DNA of 64,000 bases from Sporosarcina sp. HYO08 (GTDB lineage: Bacteria > Bacillota > Bacilli > Bacillales_A > Planococcaceae): positions 372,001 through 436,000 of the forward strand of contig NZ_LPUT01000023.1 of the NCBI RefSeq assembly GCF_001563475.1. The letters run 5' to 3'. A program made the translations under genes and the position numbers. Below are positions 45,153 through 55,536 of the stretch, one piece after another; the stretch's first letter is position 1; every line of letters begins with the position of its first letter. Under the pieces are notes generated by a model. The model was not told the origin of the DNA, did not search any database, and worked only from the letters and a program-made list of their open reading frames with translations.

Positions 45153-45826
45153 CGACGAACCCTCTCTTCGGCAAGTTCTTTAATGCGCTCGGCCACTTCT
45201 TCAATTGTCATAAAAGTCGTGTCAATGCGTATTGCGTCCGCCGCCTGTCTTAGCGGCGACACCGCTCTCTCCGAATCTATCTGATCTCTTTTTATAATTT
45301 CAGCAGTCAATTGTTCAAGTGGTGTTGAAATCCCTCTTTTTTCATTTTCTAAAAAGCGTCTTTTCGCTCTTTCTTCGGCCGTTGCAGTCATGAATACTTT
45401 TAAATCAGCATTTGGAAGCACGTCTGTCCCGATGTCTCTTCCGTCCATGACAACATTTGTTTGAGCTGCCAAGAGGCGCTGATTTTCCACCATTTGTTTT
45501 CGAACCCCGTTATGTGAAGCAACTAGCGAAACTTTTTCTGTAACTTCCCGGGAACGAATCGCCTCAGATACATCCTGTCCATCTAAAACAACACGCTGTC
45601 CATCTTGAGAAGGATGTAATACAATTTCCGTCTTAAGAAGCAAATTCGCCATTTGTTCACCGTTAGTAGTATCTATGTTTTCAAGCAACGCCTTATGCGT
45701 TAATGCACGATACATTGCACCCGTATCAATGTACGTAAATCCAAGTTTCTCAGCCGTTATTTTCGCTATCGTACTTTTTCCGGCTGCCGCAGGTCCATCG
45801 ATTGCGATTTGAATACCTTTTGACAT
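45149..45826 (-). CDS. cmk: Cytidylate kinase
   Basis: A 225-residue CMP/dCMP kinase. Walker A is in IAIDGPAAAGKSTIAK near residue 8-23, the CMP-binding region near YIDTGAMYRALT, and VVMDGRDIGTDVLPNADLKVFMTA near 125. ATG at 45826 gives the family length and has GGGGG about 11 bases upstream; the frame stays open to 45958 with no support. Coupled to plsC. Confidence 0.95.
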   Translation of the reverse strand: MSKGIQIAIDGPAAAGKSTIAKITAEKLGFTYIDTGAMYRALTHKALLENIDTTNGEQMANLLLKTEIVLHPSQDGQRVVLDGQDVSEAIRSREVTEKVSLVASHNGVRKQMVENQRLLAAQTNVVMDGRDIGTDVLPNADLKVFMTATAEERAKRRFLENEKRGISTPLEQLTAEIIKRDQIDSERAVSPLRQAADAIRIDTTFMTIEEVAERIKELAEERVRR

Positions 45827-45918
45827 TTCTTCATCTACCCCCGTTGTCAAGTCGAAAATATTGTAACATATAGAAAAGGGAAAAGTCCTCCTAGAGTAGA
45901 CTTTTCCCGATTCATTTT

Positions 45919-46557
45919 CTATTTTTCGTTTCGTAATTGCAGCTGACGCAAAAAACAAAAGCGAATGATTAGTTGACGTTCGTCCTCTTTTATCTCATCA
46001 AATTGAATGGGGGCAATTGTCCGTCCATCTTTTTCAACGACCCGAACAACACTACCCTTGGTCTGAACATATTCGATTTCATCATTTGGAAATGGCAGTA
46101 CGATCGTTAACTCAATTTGTTCAAAGACCGAAAACGAAGCACCATCCCGAAGAATTAAGGCAATCCCGCCTCCGCTTATGTCTTTTGCAACAAATTGTTC
46201 ATACGAGTCGTCGTATTTGACCGCAACATCAACTGGCGTTTCTACTCTAACATATTCACGTCGTTGAATTTTATTAAGCTTATCATTTCCCGGGTAAAAT
46301 AAAGTTAACATGGGAATTTGCTGCTTCAAACGACCAATAATTTTTGTGTCAAACTGAAAAGAATCTTTTTGATCATCCGTAAATGTTGCGGTTATCTCCG
46401 TTCCGTTTGTCATAAAAGCTGTCCTTCCAGTATCGACTTGAATCGGATAATCAATCATAAAGCATTGATCCCCTAAGTCAACGACTTTACTTTTATAATG
46501 CTTTTTTTCATCTTGATCATGAGTCACTAATGAAATGATAGATCCAATTGAAAGCAT
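45919..46557 (-). CDS. ypfA: PilZ-domain cyclic-di-GMP receptor (YpfA/DgrA-like)
   Basis: A 212-residue protein with an N-terminal YcgR_2-type domain and a C-terminal PilZ domain. The c-di-GMP motifs are QRREYVRVETP near residue 100 and DISGGGIAL near 137. In B. subtilis YpfA restrains motility by acting on the flagellar motor when c-di-GMP is high. The gene is preceded by the ypeB terminator and followed by cmk. Confidence 0.92.
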   Translation of the reverse strand: MLSIGSIISLVTHDQDEKKHYKSKVVDLGDQCFMIDYPIQVDTGRTAFMTNGTEITATFTDDQKDSFQFDTKIIGRLKQQIPMLTLFYPGNDKLNKIQRREYVRVETPVDVAVKYDDSYEQFVAKDISGGGIALILRDGASFSVFEQIELTIVLPFPNDEIEYVQTKGSVVRVVEKDGRTIAPIQFDEIKEDERQLIIRFCFLRQLQLRNEK

Positions 46558-46634
46558 TTTCCATCACCACCAGCCTGCTTTTCCCTTTATTATGACATGG
46601 TAGGATAAATATTCCAATCGTCAGATAACAAGAA

Positions 46635-46664
46635 CCCCGCTTCGTTAATAAAACAAAAGCGGGG
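46635..46664 (-). terminator. Terminator of sleB-ypeB
   Basis: Stem CCCCGCTT (46635-46642) with AAGCGGGG (46657-46664), followed by GTTCTTGTT on the minus strand. It lies 27 bp beyond the ypeB stop. Confidence 0.7.
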
Positions 46665-46690
46665 AGTCATTCTCATGATAGGGGTTTCTC

Positions 46691-47977
46691 TTATTTTAAC
46701 TTCTCGGTTTTGATCACTTCTTTGGTTTCCGTATCAACGATCACTGCATAAGTGCCGACTTTTCCATTTTCGTCCATCGTGACTGTTAAATAATGCGCCA
46801 GACGTTGTTCCAGTCGATCATTTTCAACATAAGCGAGTTCGTTTTCTGCAATATGAACGCCTGAATGGAAAAATGTATTCCAATCGATTTGTACCATAGG
46901 CTGTGGTGCTGTCTTTTCTTTACGGATGTATTCTGATGCATCTAATCCTACAATTTGTCCATTATCCTTCGCTACTTTCAAATGAATAACATCTGAAAAC
47001 ACTTTTGCTTTATATTCCGGTTCAATCCGAACATAGACCAAATGCCAAGACGTATCGTTTTCCCGAGCCTCCTCGTAAACGACATCTTTATACCCTGCAT
47101 TTTTTAAAAATGTTTCCGTTTTTTGCTTAATTTCTTCAAAAGGCAAAACCTCTTTACCAAATGGTCTTTCTGAAAGATAGGATAGGACATGTCCCCCTTT
47201 TTCAGTAATGTCAATGTAGCTGACGGATTGATTTTCCGCGAAACGAATATGGTAAAAAGGATAGGGTGATCCCGGTTTACTCATTTCCACACCGACGACT
47301 TCATTTGATACATTCGGAAATAACTGTTTAAAACGCTCAATTGCTTGTTCTTTTGTTACTTTTTCATCTTTCATATCCCGTAAATCTTTTTTCTTCATAG
47401 AATCAGACTCACTTGCAGTTAACGGAAAGTCGCTTTCTGTATATTGTTTAACGGTAGTCCCCATTTTCTTCCAGTCATGACCTGAATGTTCGGCATCCAA
47501 CTTTCTGCGCCACTCATCCATTGTTAGTCTTCCGCCAACCATCCCATTTGTAGCAACCTCCCATTCTTCTGCCATCGCTGAAAGGTTGTTGGATGCTTGA
47601 GACATGACTTTGTGATACTCCTGATGATTCGTTATATTGTCATTTTCTTTTGCATAGTTCCCTAGTCTGCTTAAATAATTCATCCAAGAGGTAGAAAAAC
47701 TTGGATCTATCGGCAGCGAAGCAACGGAACTTTGAATATCTGCCGATAATCGCCAAATATCTTCACGTGCTTTTGAAGACCCTTCCGCCTCATTGAATAA
47801 TAATGTTTTCTTTACTGCTGTATCAAGTGCGCTCAGTTTTTCAGAAGCATCCGCCATATGATTTGCATATTGGCCGCTTAATGCGATTGACAAGCTTTCA
47901 TTTTCTTTTACTTTCCCGTAAGAAAAAATAGCTAACGCGACAAGCGCGTAAGATAATACAAAAATGACTTTTTTCAT
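46691..47977 (-). CDS. ypeB: Germination protein YpeB
   Basis: A 428-residue protein with an N-terminal membrane/signal segment (IFVLSYALVALAIFSYG) and C-terminal PepSY repeats, as in Bacillus YpeB (450 residues). It is needed to place and stabilise SleB in the spore inner membrane/cortex. It follows sleB by 69 bp. No Shine-Dalgarno sequence is visible just before the ATG; the nearest GGGAGG is about 50 bases upstream. A frame-shifted ORF crosses the start. Confidence 0.9.
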   Translation of the reverse strand: MKKVIFVLSYALVALAIFSYGKVKENESLSIALSGQYANHMADASEKLSALDTAVKKTLLFNEAEGSSKAREDIWRLSADIQSSVASLPIDPSFSTSWMNYLSRLGNYAKENDNITNHQEYHKVMSQASNNLSAMAEEWEVATNGMVGGRLTMDEWRRKLDAEHSGHDWKKMGTTVKQYTESDFPLTASESDSMKKKDLRDMKDEKVTKEQAIERFKQLFPNVSNEVVGVEMSKPGSPYPFYHIRFAENQSVSYIDITEKGGHVLSYLSERPFGKEVLPFEEIKQKTETFLKNAGYKDVVYEEARENDTSWHLVYVRIEPEYKAKVFSDVIHLKVAKDNGQIVGLDASEYIRKEKTAPQPMVQIDWNTFFHSGVHIAENELAYVENDRLEQRLAHYLTVTMDENGKVGTYAVIVDTETKEVIKTEKLK

Positions 47978-48046
47978 AAGTAGAGCAAAACATTGCCGAG
48001 AGATGATGGCTACCCGGTAATTTTCGCATATCCTCCCTTCCGCGGT

Positions 48047-48832
48047 TTAACTACAAAAGATATGCAGTCCAATTTTCTTGATTTGCGGTCTTGACCAAAT
48101 CCATTTGCTCGTTGCCGTTATCGGATTAAAATAGTAAATGGCATTTTCTGACGGGTCCCAGCCGTTAATCGCATCTAGTACAGCCTCTTTTGCCCGCTCA
48201 TTTGGTGTAAGCCATATTTGTCCATCAGCGACTGCAGTGAACGCAAGCGGTTGGAAAATGACACCGCTCACCGTGTTCGGGAAGTCGGGGTGTTCTACTC
48301 GGTTTAAAATGACTGCTGCCACTGCGACTTGTCCTTCATACGGTTCCCCTCGCGCCTCGCCGTATACAGCATTGGCCATTAACTGAATGTCTTGTTCAGA
48401 GTATTTTGATGGTAATTGCGTGTTTTCTTTTTTGCCAGCACCTTTTGAAACTTGATTGGCCAATGGTTTTCCCCCATAGTGGGAAAACTTATTGCCTTTG
48501 TTTAAATTATCCTTTACAAATTTCTCATCATATTTGGATACTTCCGAAAGCTTCTTTTTTGTTTTTGCTCCGGCAATCCCATCCACTGGAAGGCCATATT
48601 GATCTTGAAAGTTTCTTAGTGCCCAATAGGTTCCATAGCCGAAGTTCCCATCAATAGAACCAGTATAATAACCGATGTATTGAAGTCTTGCTTGCAATTC
48701 TATAACGTCATCGCCCTTTGCTCCACGTGCAATTTCCTGTGCACTAAACGCACCAATTTGGATCGGTGAAGTTATGTATGCACATCCTAGCAGAAGGACA
48801 ATGGTCATCAAATGGATGACTACTTTTTTCAA
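48047..48832 (-). CDS. sleB: Spore cortex-lytic enzyme SleB
   Basis: A 261-residue lytic transglycosylase that breaks cortex muramic-delta-lactam glycan at germination. After a signal peptide (residues 1-29) comes a peptidoglycan-binding repeat (DDVIELQARLQYIGYYTGSIDGNFGYGTYWALRNFQ in parts, near 40-85), then the SleB hydrolase domain with catalytic Glu in NAVYGEARGEPYEGQVAVAAVILNR near 155. TTG at 48832 follows AAAGGAGG. A candidate sigma-G promoter is upstream. Confidence 0.95.
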   Translation of the reverse strand: MKKVVIHLMTIVLLLGCAYITSPIQIGAFSAQEIARGAKGDDVIELQARLQYIGYYTGSIDGNFGYGTYWALRNFQDQYGLPVDGIAGAKTKKKLSEVSKYDEKFVKDNLNKGNKFSHYGGKPLANQVSKGAGKKENTQLPSKYSEQDIQLMANAVYGEARGEPYEGQVAVAAVILNRVEHPDFPNTVSGVIFQPLAFTAVADGQIWLTPNERAKEAVLDAINGWDPSENAIYYFNPITATSKWIWSRPQIKKIGLHIFCS

Positions 48833-48854
48833 ATTTCATTCCTCCTTTTTGATA

Positions 48855-48884
48855 TAGTCTGTCCAAAGTTTTCTGTTTTATAAA
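48855..48884 (-). promoter_or_regulatory. Candidate sigma-G promoter of sleB
   Basis: On the minus strand TTTATA (48879-48884) and CAGACTA (48855-48861) are spaced by 17 bp, against the sigma-G consensus TGMATA and CATACTA. sleB is a forespore gene in B. subtilis. The match is moderate. Confidence 0.4.
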
Positions 48885-48885
48885 A

Positions 48886-48915
48886 TAAAAAAAGACCTCT
48901 AGTGTGAGAGATCTT
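48886..48915 (-). terminator. Terminator of prsW
   Basis: Stem AAGA-n-CTCT with AGAG-n-TCTT (48892-48915, one internal mismatch), followed on the minus strand by TTTTTTT. It lies about 30 bp past the prsW stop. Confidence 0.65.
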
Positions 48916-48945
48916 GAATTAGCTCTGTAACTCTACATTTTCATT

Positions 48946-49614
48946 TCACTGCGCTTTCTGCCTAAATTGTTGCAGCGCAAAAGTATGTGCCTGCTTGACC
49001 CTCGATAGGCCAAACCACCATAGAAATAACATAAAAGGGACCATTAAATAAATCCACAAAGCAGAGAAGGCAAGAATTCCATTATAGATCAGATGAAGGC
49101 TATAAGGGGCTAAAAAAGCAACAAAAAGAATAAACCGATTGTTCTTGACCGCAAATTTAGCTTTTCCAAAATAGTAGCCCATTACGACGCCAAACAATGC
49201 GTGACTGGAAACTGGCAAGAGGGCGCGGAGAAATGCGGTATCTAGTCCAAAGGCAAGTAAGTAAATAATATTTTCAACTGTCGCAAAGCCAAGCGACACG
49301 CTTGCGCCAAACAAAATACCGTCATAAGCATCTTCAAATTTCACATGTCTAAAAATCGCAATTAAGAGAATAAGCCATTTGAAAAACTCTTCTAACCCAC
49401 TCGTAAAAATAACGTTACGAAAGAAATAGTTTAAAAAAATATTTTCTTCCTCGAAAACATGTTGGATAAATAGAATGGGGAATGTCATGACTGCTCCATA
49501 GATAAATGTATGAACAAGGATACGCGACGGTTCTTTTGCAATTTGTTTTCGTAAATAAAAGTAGCTAAATAACGCCAATCCCGGCGCAATCGCTACTGTA
49601 AACAAGATGAACAT
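48946..49614 (-). CDS. prsW: PrsW intramembrane protease
   Basis: A 222-residue polytopic protein of the PrsW/CAAX-type glutamic peptidase family. Conserved motifs are the EEFFKW glutamates in TSGLEEFFKWLILL near residue 93, GFATVENIIYLL near 134 and SSHALFGVVMGYYFG near 160. B. subtilis PrsW makes the first cut in anti-sigma factor RsiW. The gene lies next to sleB as in Bacillus. No rsiW is present in the window; RsiX here is a different anti-sigma factor. Confidence 0.93.
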   Translation of the reverse strand: MFILFTVAIAPGLALFSYFYLRKQIAKEPSRILVHTFIYGAVMTFPILFIQHVFEEENIFLNYFFRNVIFTSGLEEFFKWLILLIAIFRHVKFEDAYDGILFGASVSLGFATVENIIYLLAFGLDTAFLRALLPVSSHALFGVVMGYYFGKAKFAVKNNRFILFVAFLAPYSLHLIYNGILAFSALWIYLMVPFMLFLWWFGLSRVKQAHTFALQQFRQKAQ

Positions 49615-49682
49615 CCGCTCCCCACCCCTTTTCCATTCTTTCCCATTATATCATTTACTCTTATAACTATGACGGAACAGAC

Positions 49683-49723
49683 AAAAAAGCTGCCCAAATT
49701 TAACATTCGTTTTAGGCAGCTTT
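49683..49723 (-). terminator. Terminator of ypdA
   Basis: Stem AAAGCTGCC (49686-49694) with GGCAGCTTT (49715-49723), 20-base loop, T run on the minus strand. It begins 5 bp beyond the ypdA stop. Confidence 0.75.
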
Positions 49724-49727
49724 CCAT

Positions 49728-50702
49728 TTACTTCACAATAGCTCTTTTTTCTTTGATCGATTGGGCAATTTGTTCGCCATGGAATCGGCCATTTTCAATA
49801 AAAATTTTATTTGCATTATTGCCCGCTGCAATGACACCAGCAATATAAAGACCTTCTACAGTCGTTTCCATCGTTTCTTCATTAAAAATCGGCTGACCTG
49901 TTTCCGAGTCAATTTCAATGCCTATTTTTTCAAAGAAATAATAATCCGGATGATAGCCAATCATCGCGAATACTGCATCACTTGGAACGATAAAAGTTTT
50001 CTCTTCCTGCTCAATGAGAACCGATGACTCTGTAATCCGGACGACATTCGCATTAAACAGCATATTAATTTTCCCACTTCGTACTAAACTGTCGAATTCT
50101 GGTAAAATCCAAGGTTTAATACTGGGAGAATAGGTAGAGCCACGGTAAACGACTGTTACTTCTGCACCTGCCCGCACTAATTCAATAGCAGCATCAATTG
50201 CAGAGTTTTTCCCGCCGATGATCGCAACCTGTTGCTGAAAGTATGGATGCGCTTCTTTAAAGTAATGGAAAACATGCGGCAATTCTTCACCTTCAACATT
50301 CAGCATATTCGGCTGATCATAATAACCTGTTGCAACTACTACTTTTTTAGCAGCATATTCTGCTTTTGACGTCACAACGCGAAAGTATTCTGATTGTTTG
50401 ACAATATCTTCTACTTTTTCAAAACTGTTGATTGATATTCCCTTTGCCTCTGCAACGTGGCGGTAGTAAACGAGCGCATCGTTCCGCTTTGGCTTTTCTT
50501 TCGCAGTAATGAATGGGATATCCCCAATTGACAATTTAATACTTGAACTGAAAAATGTTTGATGAGTGGGATAGTTGTAAATCGAATTCACAATATTTCC
50601 TTTTTCAATGACAAGTACATCCAAACCTAGTTTCTGTATTTCAATCGCAGCTGAAAGACCACAGGGCCCTCCCCCAACAATAATGACATCTTTTTGAATC
50701 AT
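49728..50702 (-). CDS. ypdA: Bacillithiol disulfide reductase YpdA
   Basis: A 324-residue FAD/NADPH flavoprotein. The FAD loop VGGGPCGLSAAIEIQ with the YpdA-type cysteine is at the N-terminus, the NADPH loop AIIGGKNSAIDAAIELVRAG near 162, and AGVIAAGNNANKIFIENGR near the end. It reduces oxidised bacillithiol; BshA is encoded at 9593-10726. ATG at 50702 is preferred; the frame is open to 50762 across the end of the next gene. Confidence 0.92.
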   Translation of the reverse strand: MIQKDVIIVGGGPCGLSAAIEIQKLGLDVLVIEKGNIVNSIYNYPTHQTFFSSSIKLSIGDIPFITAKEKPKRNDALVYYRHVAEAKGISINSFEKVEDIVKQSEYFRVVTSKAEYAAKKVVVATGYYDQPNMLNVEGEELPHVFHYFKEAHPYFQQQVAIIGGKNSAIDAAIELVRAGAEVTVVYRGSTYSPSIKPWILPEFDSLVRSGKINMLFNANVVRITESSVLIEQEEKTFIVPSDAVFAMIGYHPDYYFFEKIGIEIDSETGQPIFNEETMETTVEGLYIAGVIAAGNNANKIFIENGRFHGEQIAQSIKEKRAIVK

Positions 50703-50728
50703 GTTACCTTGCACCCCTTTAATGAACT

Positions 50729-51508
50729 TCACCCACCGTAAATAATTGTTATCAAATGACATTCGGGATCGGCACCGAGCCGAAGCGGCAATGTGGAAGT
50801 GCCATATCCGTTACTAATGAGCTGCCCAGATCCTTCATTCACTTGGAATGTTCCTTTTTCCGCAAGTCCAAACTTTCCAATTCGAATTTGTCCGCCATGT
50901 GTGTGTCCGGCTAGCATTAAATCCGGCTGTATATAATTGGAAACTTTACGGAATAATGATGGGTTATGTGTTACTAATATCATATTCTCATAATTCTCAC
51001 TATACTGGACTGCTTTTCCAATATCGACCTTTCCGCTTGATGGATCATCTATTCCACAAATTCCCCAACTTGGATGTTTTGGGATCTGCATGATTTCATT
51101 GTCGAGAATGCTTCCGCCTCGGCGCTTCATAATGTCTCGAATTGCCTGTTCACTTACTTCCCGATCATTATTTCCCCAAACGTAAAAGAGCGGTCCAAGC
51201 TCCGAAAGTTGCTGTACATTCTGTTCAATCCGTGCTAACGGGACGCCCTTTTCCGCTAAATCCCCACCAACAATGACAACATCCGGTTTTTCCTGGCTTA
51301 ATACTTTCGAAACTAATTTCTCGTCAATTTTTCGTCGATGAATATCAGAAATGAAAAAGACAGACAGCTTTTTTGCTTGCTTACTTCTTGTTCCAATGAT
51401 CATTTCCTGGGTAATCACATTTCTTTTTCTCGCATTGATGAACATAAAAAGGAAAAAGCCAAAAATAAAAGAAAGAGATGTCCAGACTATTTTCTTAAAC
51501 GTAATCAT
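50729..51508 (-). CDS. Membrane-anchored metallophosphoesterase (YpbG-like)
   Basis: A 259-residue calcineurin-like phosphoesterase with an N-terminal membrane anchor (FKKIVWTSLSFIFGFFLFMF). Metal-binding motifs are FFISDIHRRKI, VIVGGDLAEKG, YVWGNNDRE and LAGHTHGGQIRIGKFG. The substrate is unknown. ATG at 51508 follows GGAAGG by about 5 bases; a longer frame to 51559 enters the palindromic repeat and is unsupported. It corresponds to B. subtilis ypbG beside ypdA. Confidence 0.88.
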   Translation of the reverse strand: MITFKKIVWTSLSFIFGFFLFMFINARKRNVITQEMIIGTRSKQAKKLSVFFISDIHRRKIDEKLVSKVLSQEKPDVVIVGGDLAEKGVPLARIEQNVQQLSELGPLFYVWGNNDREVSEQAIRDIMKRRGGSILDNEIMQIPKHPSWGICGIDDPSSGKVDIGKAVQYSENYENMILVTHNPSLFRKVSNYIQPDLMLAGHTHGGQIRIGKFGLAEKGTFQVNEGSGQLISNGYGTSTLPLRLGADPECHLITIIYGG

Positions 51509-51530
51509 GCGCCACCTTCCATTTGAAAAG

Positions 51531-51648
51531 GGGGCGTCCCCGAACGAAGAGCCAGGCACCTTTGCACACTAAATATCGTATCGAAATCGAAAGGTGATAC
51601 GATATTTTGACAGTGTATAGTGGTGCCAGGCACTTCTGGAACAGCCCC
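51531..51648. repeat. Dispersed palindromic repeat, copy A
   Basis: About 118 bp of near-complete dyad symmetry: outer GGGGCGTCCCC-type arms, GAAGAGCCAGGCACC against GGTGCCAGGCACTTC, and an inner perfect stem ATATCGTATC/GATACGATAT. It has no coding capacity. It lies between the LysM gene stop and the phosphoesterase start. Copies B (55381-55506) and C (61003-61126) share its sequence and orientation. It resembles a MITE or REP-like element. Confidence 0.8.
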
Positions 51649-51659
51649 TGTTGCCAATC

Positions 51660-52340
51660 TTAAGGAATTATTAGCGTTTGGCCTACCCGAATATTATCCG
51701 AAGTCAGTCCGTTTGCTTTTTTAATTTTTTCAACGCCATCACCCGAATTATAGTATTTCAATGAAATGCGGTATAAATTTTCATTTCCACCCACTGTATG
51801 CGTCTTAACAGCTGGTTTTGGCTCTGGTTTTGGTTCTGGTTTTGATTCTGGTTTTGATTCTGGTTTTGGTTCTGGTTTTGACTCTGGTTTTGGAGCCGGC
51901 TTTTCCACAGGCGGAACTTTTTGTATCGACGGAGCCGATACAACTTCTCCGCTCGTTTCTAATTGATTGGCATCTTGAAGATTTTCATTCTTTTTTTCTT
52001 CATCATCATCTTGCGCGATCTCTTTATGGGAGGGTTCCATCTTTTCCGACGAAACTTTACTTCCCGAATCAATGACTACGCCTAAATCTTCCACTTTTGT
52101 GGGATTACTATCCCCTGGTGAATAGAAATTGGACAATACATAAAGAAAGATTAAAATCGGTATGAGTGTAAATAATCCAAGAAGAACATTAATCATTGTA
52201 TGGCTCGATCTTTTTTTCTTTTTAACATTTCCTTTTCGATGCTTTGCGGCACGAGATGGAAGGCTTTCCTCATGATCGTTGTCCAAGCTGATTTCCTTCC
52301 GATGCTCTTCGAATTCGGCTTTGTAATTGTCTTCCTTCAT
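51660..52340 (-). CDS. LysM-domain membrane protein with Lys-Pro-rich linker (YpbE-like)
   Basis: A 226-residue protein: a charged cytoplasmic N-terminus (about 1-47, KKKKRSS at its end), one membrane helix ([20 protein letters not shown]), an acidic stretch, a KPEPKPES-type repeat linker (about 145-172) and a C-terminal LysM domain ([18 protein letters not shown]...[10 protein letters not shown]). It probably binds peptidoglycan from outside the membrane. The linker is encoded by 12-bp tandem repeats (51813-51896). ATG at 52340 follows AGGAG by 8 bases. It corresponds to B. subtilis ypbE. Confidence 0.88.
   Translation of the reverse strand: MKEDNYKAEFEEHRKEISLDNDHEESLPSRAAKHRKGNVKKKKRSSHTMINVLLGLFTLIPILIFLYVLSNFYSPGDSNPTKVEDLGVVIDSGSKVSSEKMEPSHKEIAQDDDEEKKNENLQDANQLETSGEVVSAPSIQKVPPVEKPAPKPESKPEPKPESKPESKPEPKPEPKPAVKTHTVGGNENLYRISLKYYNSGDGVEKIKKANGLTSDNIRVGQTLIIP
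51813..51896. repeat. 12-bp tandem repeats encoding the Lys-Pro linker
   Basis: About seven units of GGTTTTGGTTCT (plus-strand form, with T/A and C variants) lie within the LysM gene and code for KPEP and KPES units on the minus strand. The repeats keep several other frames open, which explains spurious antisense ORFs here. Unit number is likely to vary between strains. Confidence 0.85.
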
Positions 52341-52475
52341 GGCCACATCTCCTATCGCATGGTACTTTCCCTTTATTATGACGAATTTCGCTAAGAAAGT
52401 AAACGAACAAAAGTGTGGCGGTTCACAAATGATTCAGTCTACGGGAGAATCGCTGAGTCTATTTCATCAAACAAC

Positions 52476-53902
52476 TTACAGGAGGAGCGCCAGCCGTTCT
52501 CTCCAGTTAAGTGCTTGTTTACCACTATCTTCGGCCGTTTTCGCTAGCCAAGTATCATCTAGAGAATGACAGTTCGAACAGCAAACAGCTTGCAATGCTT
52601 GCTGCCTCTCATCAAAAAACGCTAAAATTTCCTTTCGAATGCATACCCTCGTATGAACAAAACGAATGATCTTTTGTAGTTGTGTCTCCTTTTCTTGGAT
52701 TAATGCATTAATTTGTTGAATGACCGCATCTACTACCATTCGTTCTCTATAGTATTCAATGATCCGCATACTTGTTTCACTAATTCCAGCTAACTGCGCC
52801 GCTTCAGTCGGCGATGCATTTTCGGCCAGCAGGTGGTTATAATGGCGAATTTCTGTCTCTGTCGGAAGATCTTCTTGCATGATGAATCTTGTTCGTCCTT
52901 CATCTTCAGGTGTAAATAACAAAGTCGCTGCCGATTGTTCCCCATCGCGCCCCGCTCGTCCGACTTCTTGAATATATCCAGCCATTGTTTGCGGAATATG
53001 CGCATGGATCACTTGTCGAATATTATCTTTATGTATGCCCATACCAAATGCATTTGTCGAACAGATCCATTGGAGTTCGCCATTAATGAATTGTTCTTGA
53101 ATAAACGCGCGATCTTCTTGCTCTTTCCCGGCATGATAAGAGGCAATCGAAATGTCTAACATCTGCAATAGTGAAGCGATTTCATCCGCCTTTTTACGCG
53201 AAGCAACGTAAATAATGCCAGGACCTACCGTCCGTTTGACATGATTTTTTAGCCACTCCAATTTTTCGTCCTCTCGATCAACTTTCACAAAAGAATAGGA
53301 TATGTTTGGCCTGTCAACCGACTGTCGATGAATAATTGGATTAGATAATTTTAAATAATGGTGAATATCCTCGACAACCTTTTGATTGGCAGTAGCCGTT
53401 AAAGCGAGGATAGGCGGACGTTCATGTTCATGAAAAACTTCTCCGATTCGTAAATAATCTGGTCTAAAATCGAAACCCCATTGTGATATACAATGCGCCT
53501 CATCGATGACAATTAAAGATAATTGAATGCGCTTAAACGCTTGCATAATTTTTTTCTGAACGAGCATTTCTGGTGATATAAAGATAAATTTATATGCCGG
53601 CAAATTACGTAAAACTTGCTGTTTCTCTTGATAAGATAAAAAAGAGTTTAACGCGGCTACTCTTTTTTCACCATTCTTTTTCATAATGGCCACTTGGTCT
53701 TCCATCAATGCCACGAGAGGCGAGATGATTAATGTGGTGCCGTCCATTAAGGCAGCAGGGAATTGGTAACATAACGACTTACCCATTCCTGTCGGCAAAA
53801 TCGCAATTGTATCCTGACCATCTAATACATCGCGAATAACCGCTTCTTGACCAGGACGAAATTGTTCGAACCCAAATTTCTCTTGTAAGATTGCCTTTAA
53901 AT

Positions 53903-53906
<4 letters not shown>
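52476..53906 (-). CDS. recQ: RecQ-family ATP-dependent DNA helicase
   Basis: A 476-residue short RecQ. Motif 0 and I are in FGFEQFRPGQEAVI and AILPTGMGKSLCYQFP near 12-50; DEAH box VIDEAHCISQWGFDFRPDY near 134; motif VI QEVGRAGRDGE near 310. Cysteines in the C-terminus (CIRKEI and CCSNC) form the zinc-binding site. An HRDC domain is not present. Corresponds to B. subtilis RecQ2/YpbC. It overlaps ypbB by 4 bases. Confidence 0.93.
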
Positions 53907-55305
<1,399 letters not shown>

Positions 55306-55311
55306 CTAATC

Positions 55312-55359
55312 AAAAAGGACCAACTCTTTGAATGAACCATTCACTGGGTTGGTCTTTTT
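55312..55359 (+). terminator. Terminator of fer
   Basis: Stem AAAAAG-n-ACCAAC with GTTGGT-CTTTTT, one bulged base, enclosing a second hairpin TGAATG/CATTCA. It ends in a T run on the plus strand, 6 bp after the fer stop. Confidence 0.85.
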
Positions 55360-55380
55360 GATCTGTTTACAAAGTTAAAA

Positions 55381-55506
55381 AATGGGGCTGGCCTATAACG
55401 AAGAGCCAGGCACCATTGAACACTAAATATAGTATCGTAAACGGTAAGATGATACTATATTTTGAAAGTGTTTAGCGGTGCCTGGCACTTCTAGGACAAC
55501 CCCATT
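55381..55506. repeat. Dispersed palindromic repeat, copy B
   Basis: 126 bp between AATGGGG (55381-55387) and its complement CCCCATT at the right end. GAGCCAGGCACC pairs with GGTGCCTGGCACTTC without mismatch over the core, and the inner stem is ATATAGTATC/GATACTATAT. Relative to copy A one stem pair has changed on both sides (C-G to A-T), keeping pairing. It lies between the convergent fer and ribU genes. Confidence 0.82.
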
Positions 55507-55536
55507 TCTAATCTAACTTTTCTATTTGAATAGTTT

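Noticed and set aside
45827-45958. 44-residue N-terminal extension of cmk
   Set aside because: No ribosome site and the family start is at 45826; the extension overlaps the end of the PilZ gene.
51766-52075. Plus-strand Gly/Phe/Ser-rich or Val/Leu-rich ORFs opposite the LysM gene
   Set aside because: They exist because the 12-bp repeats keep all frames open; no ribosome site or independent support.
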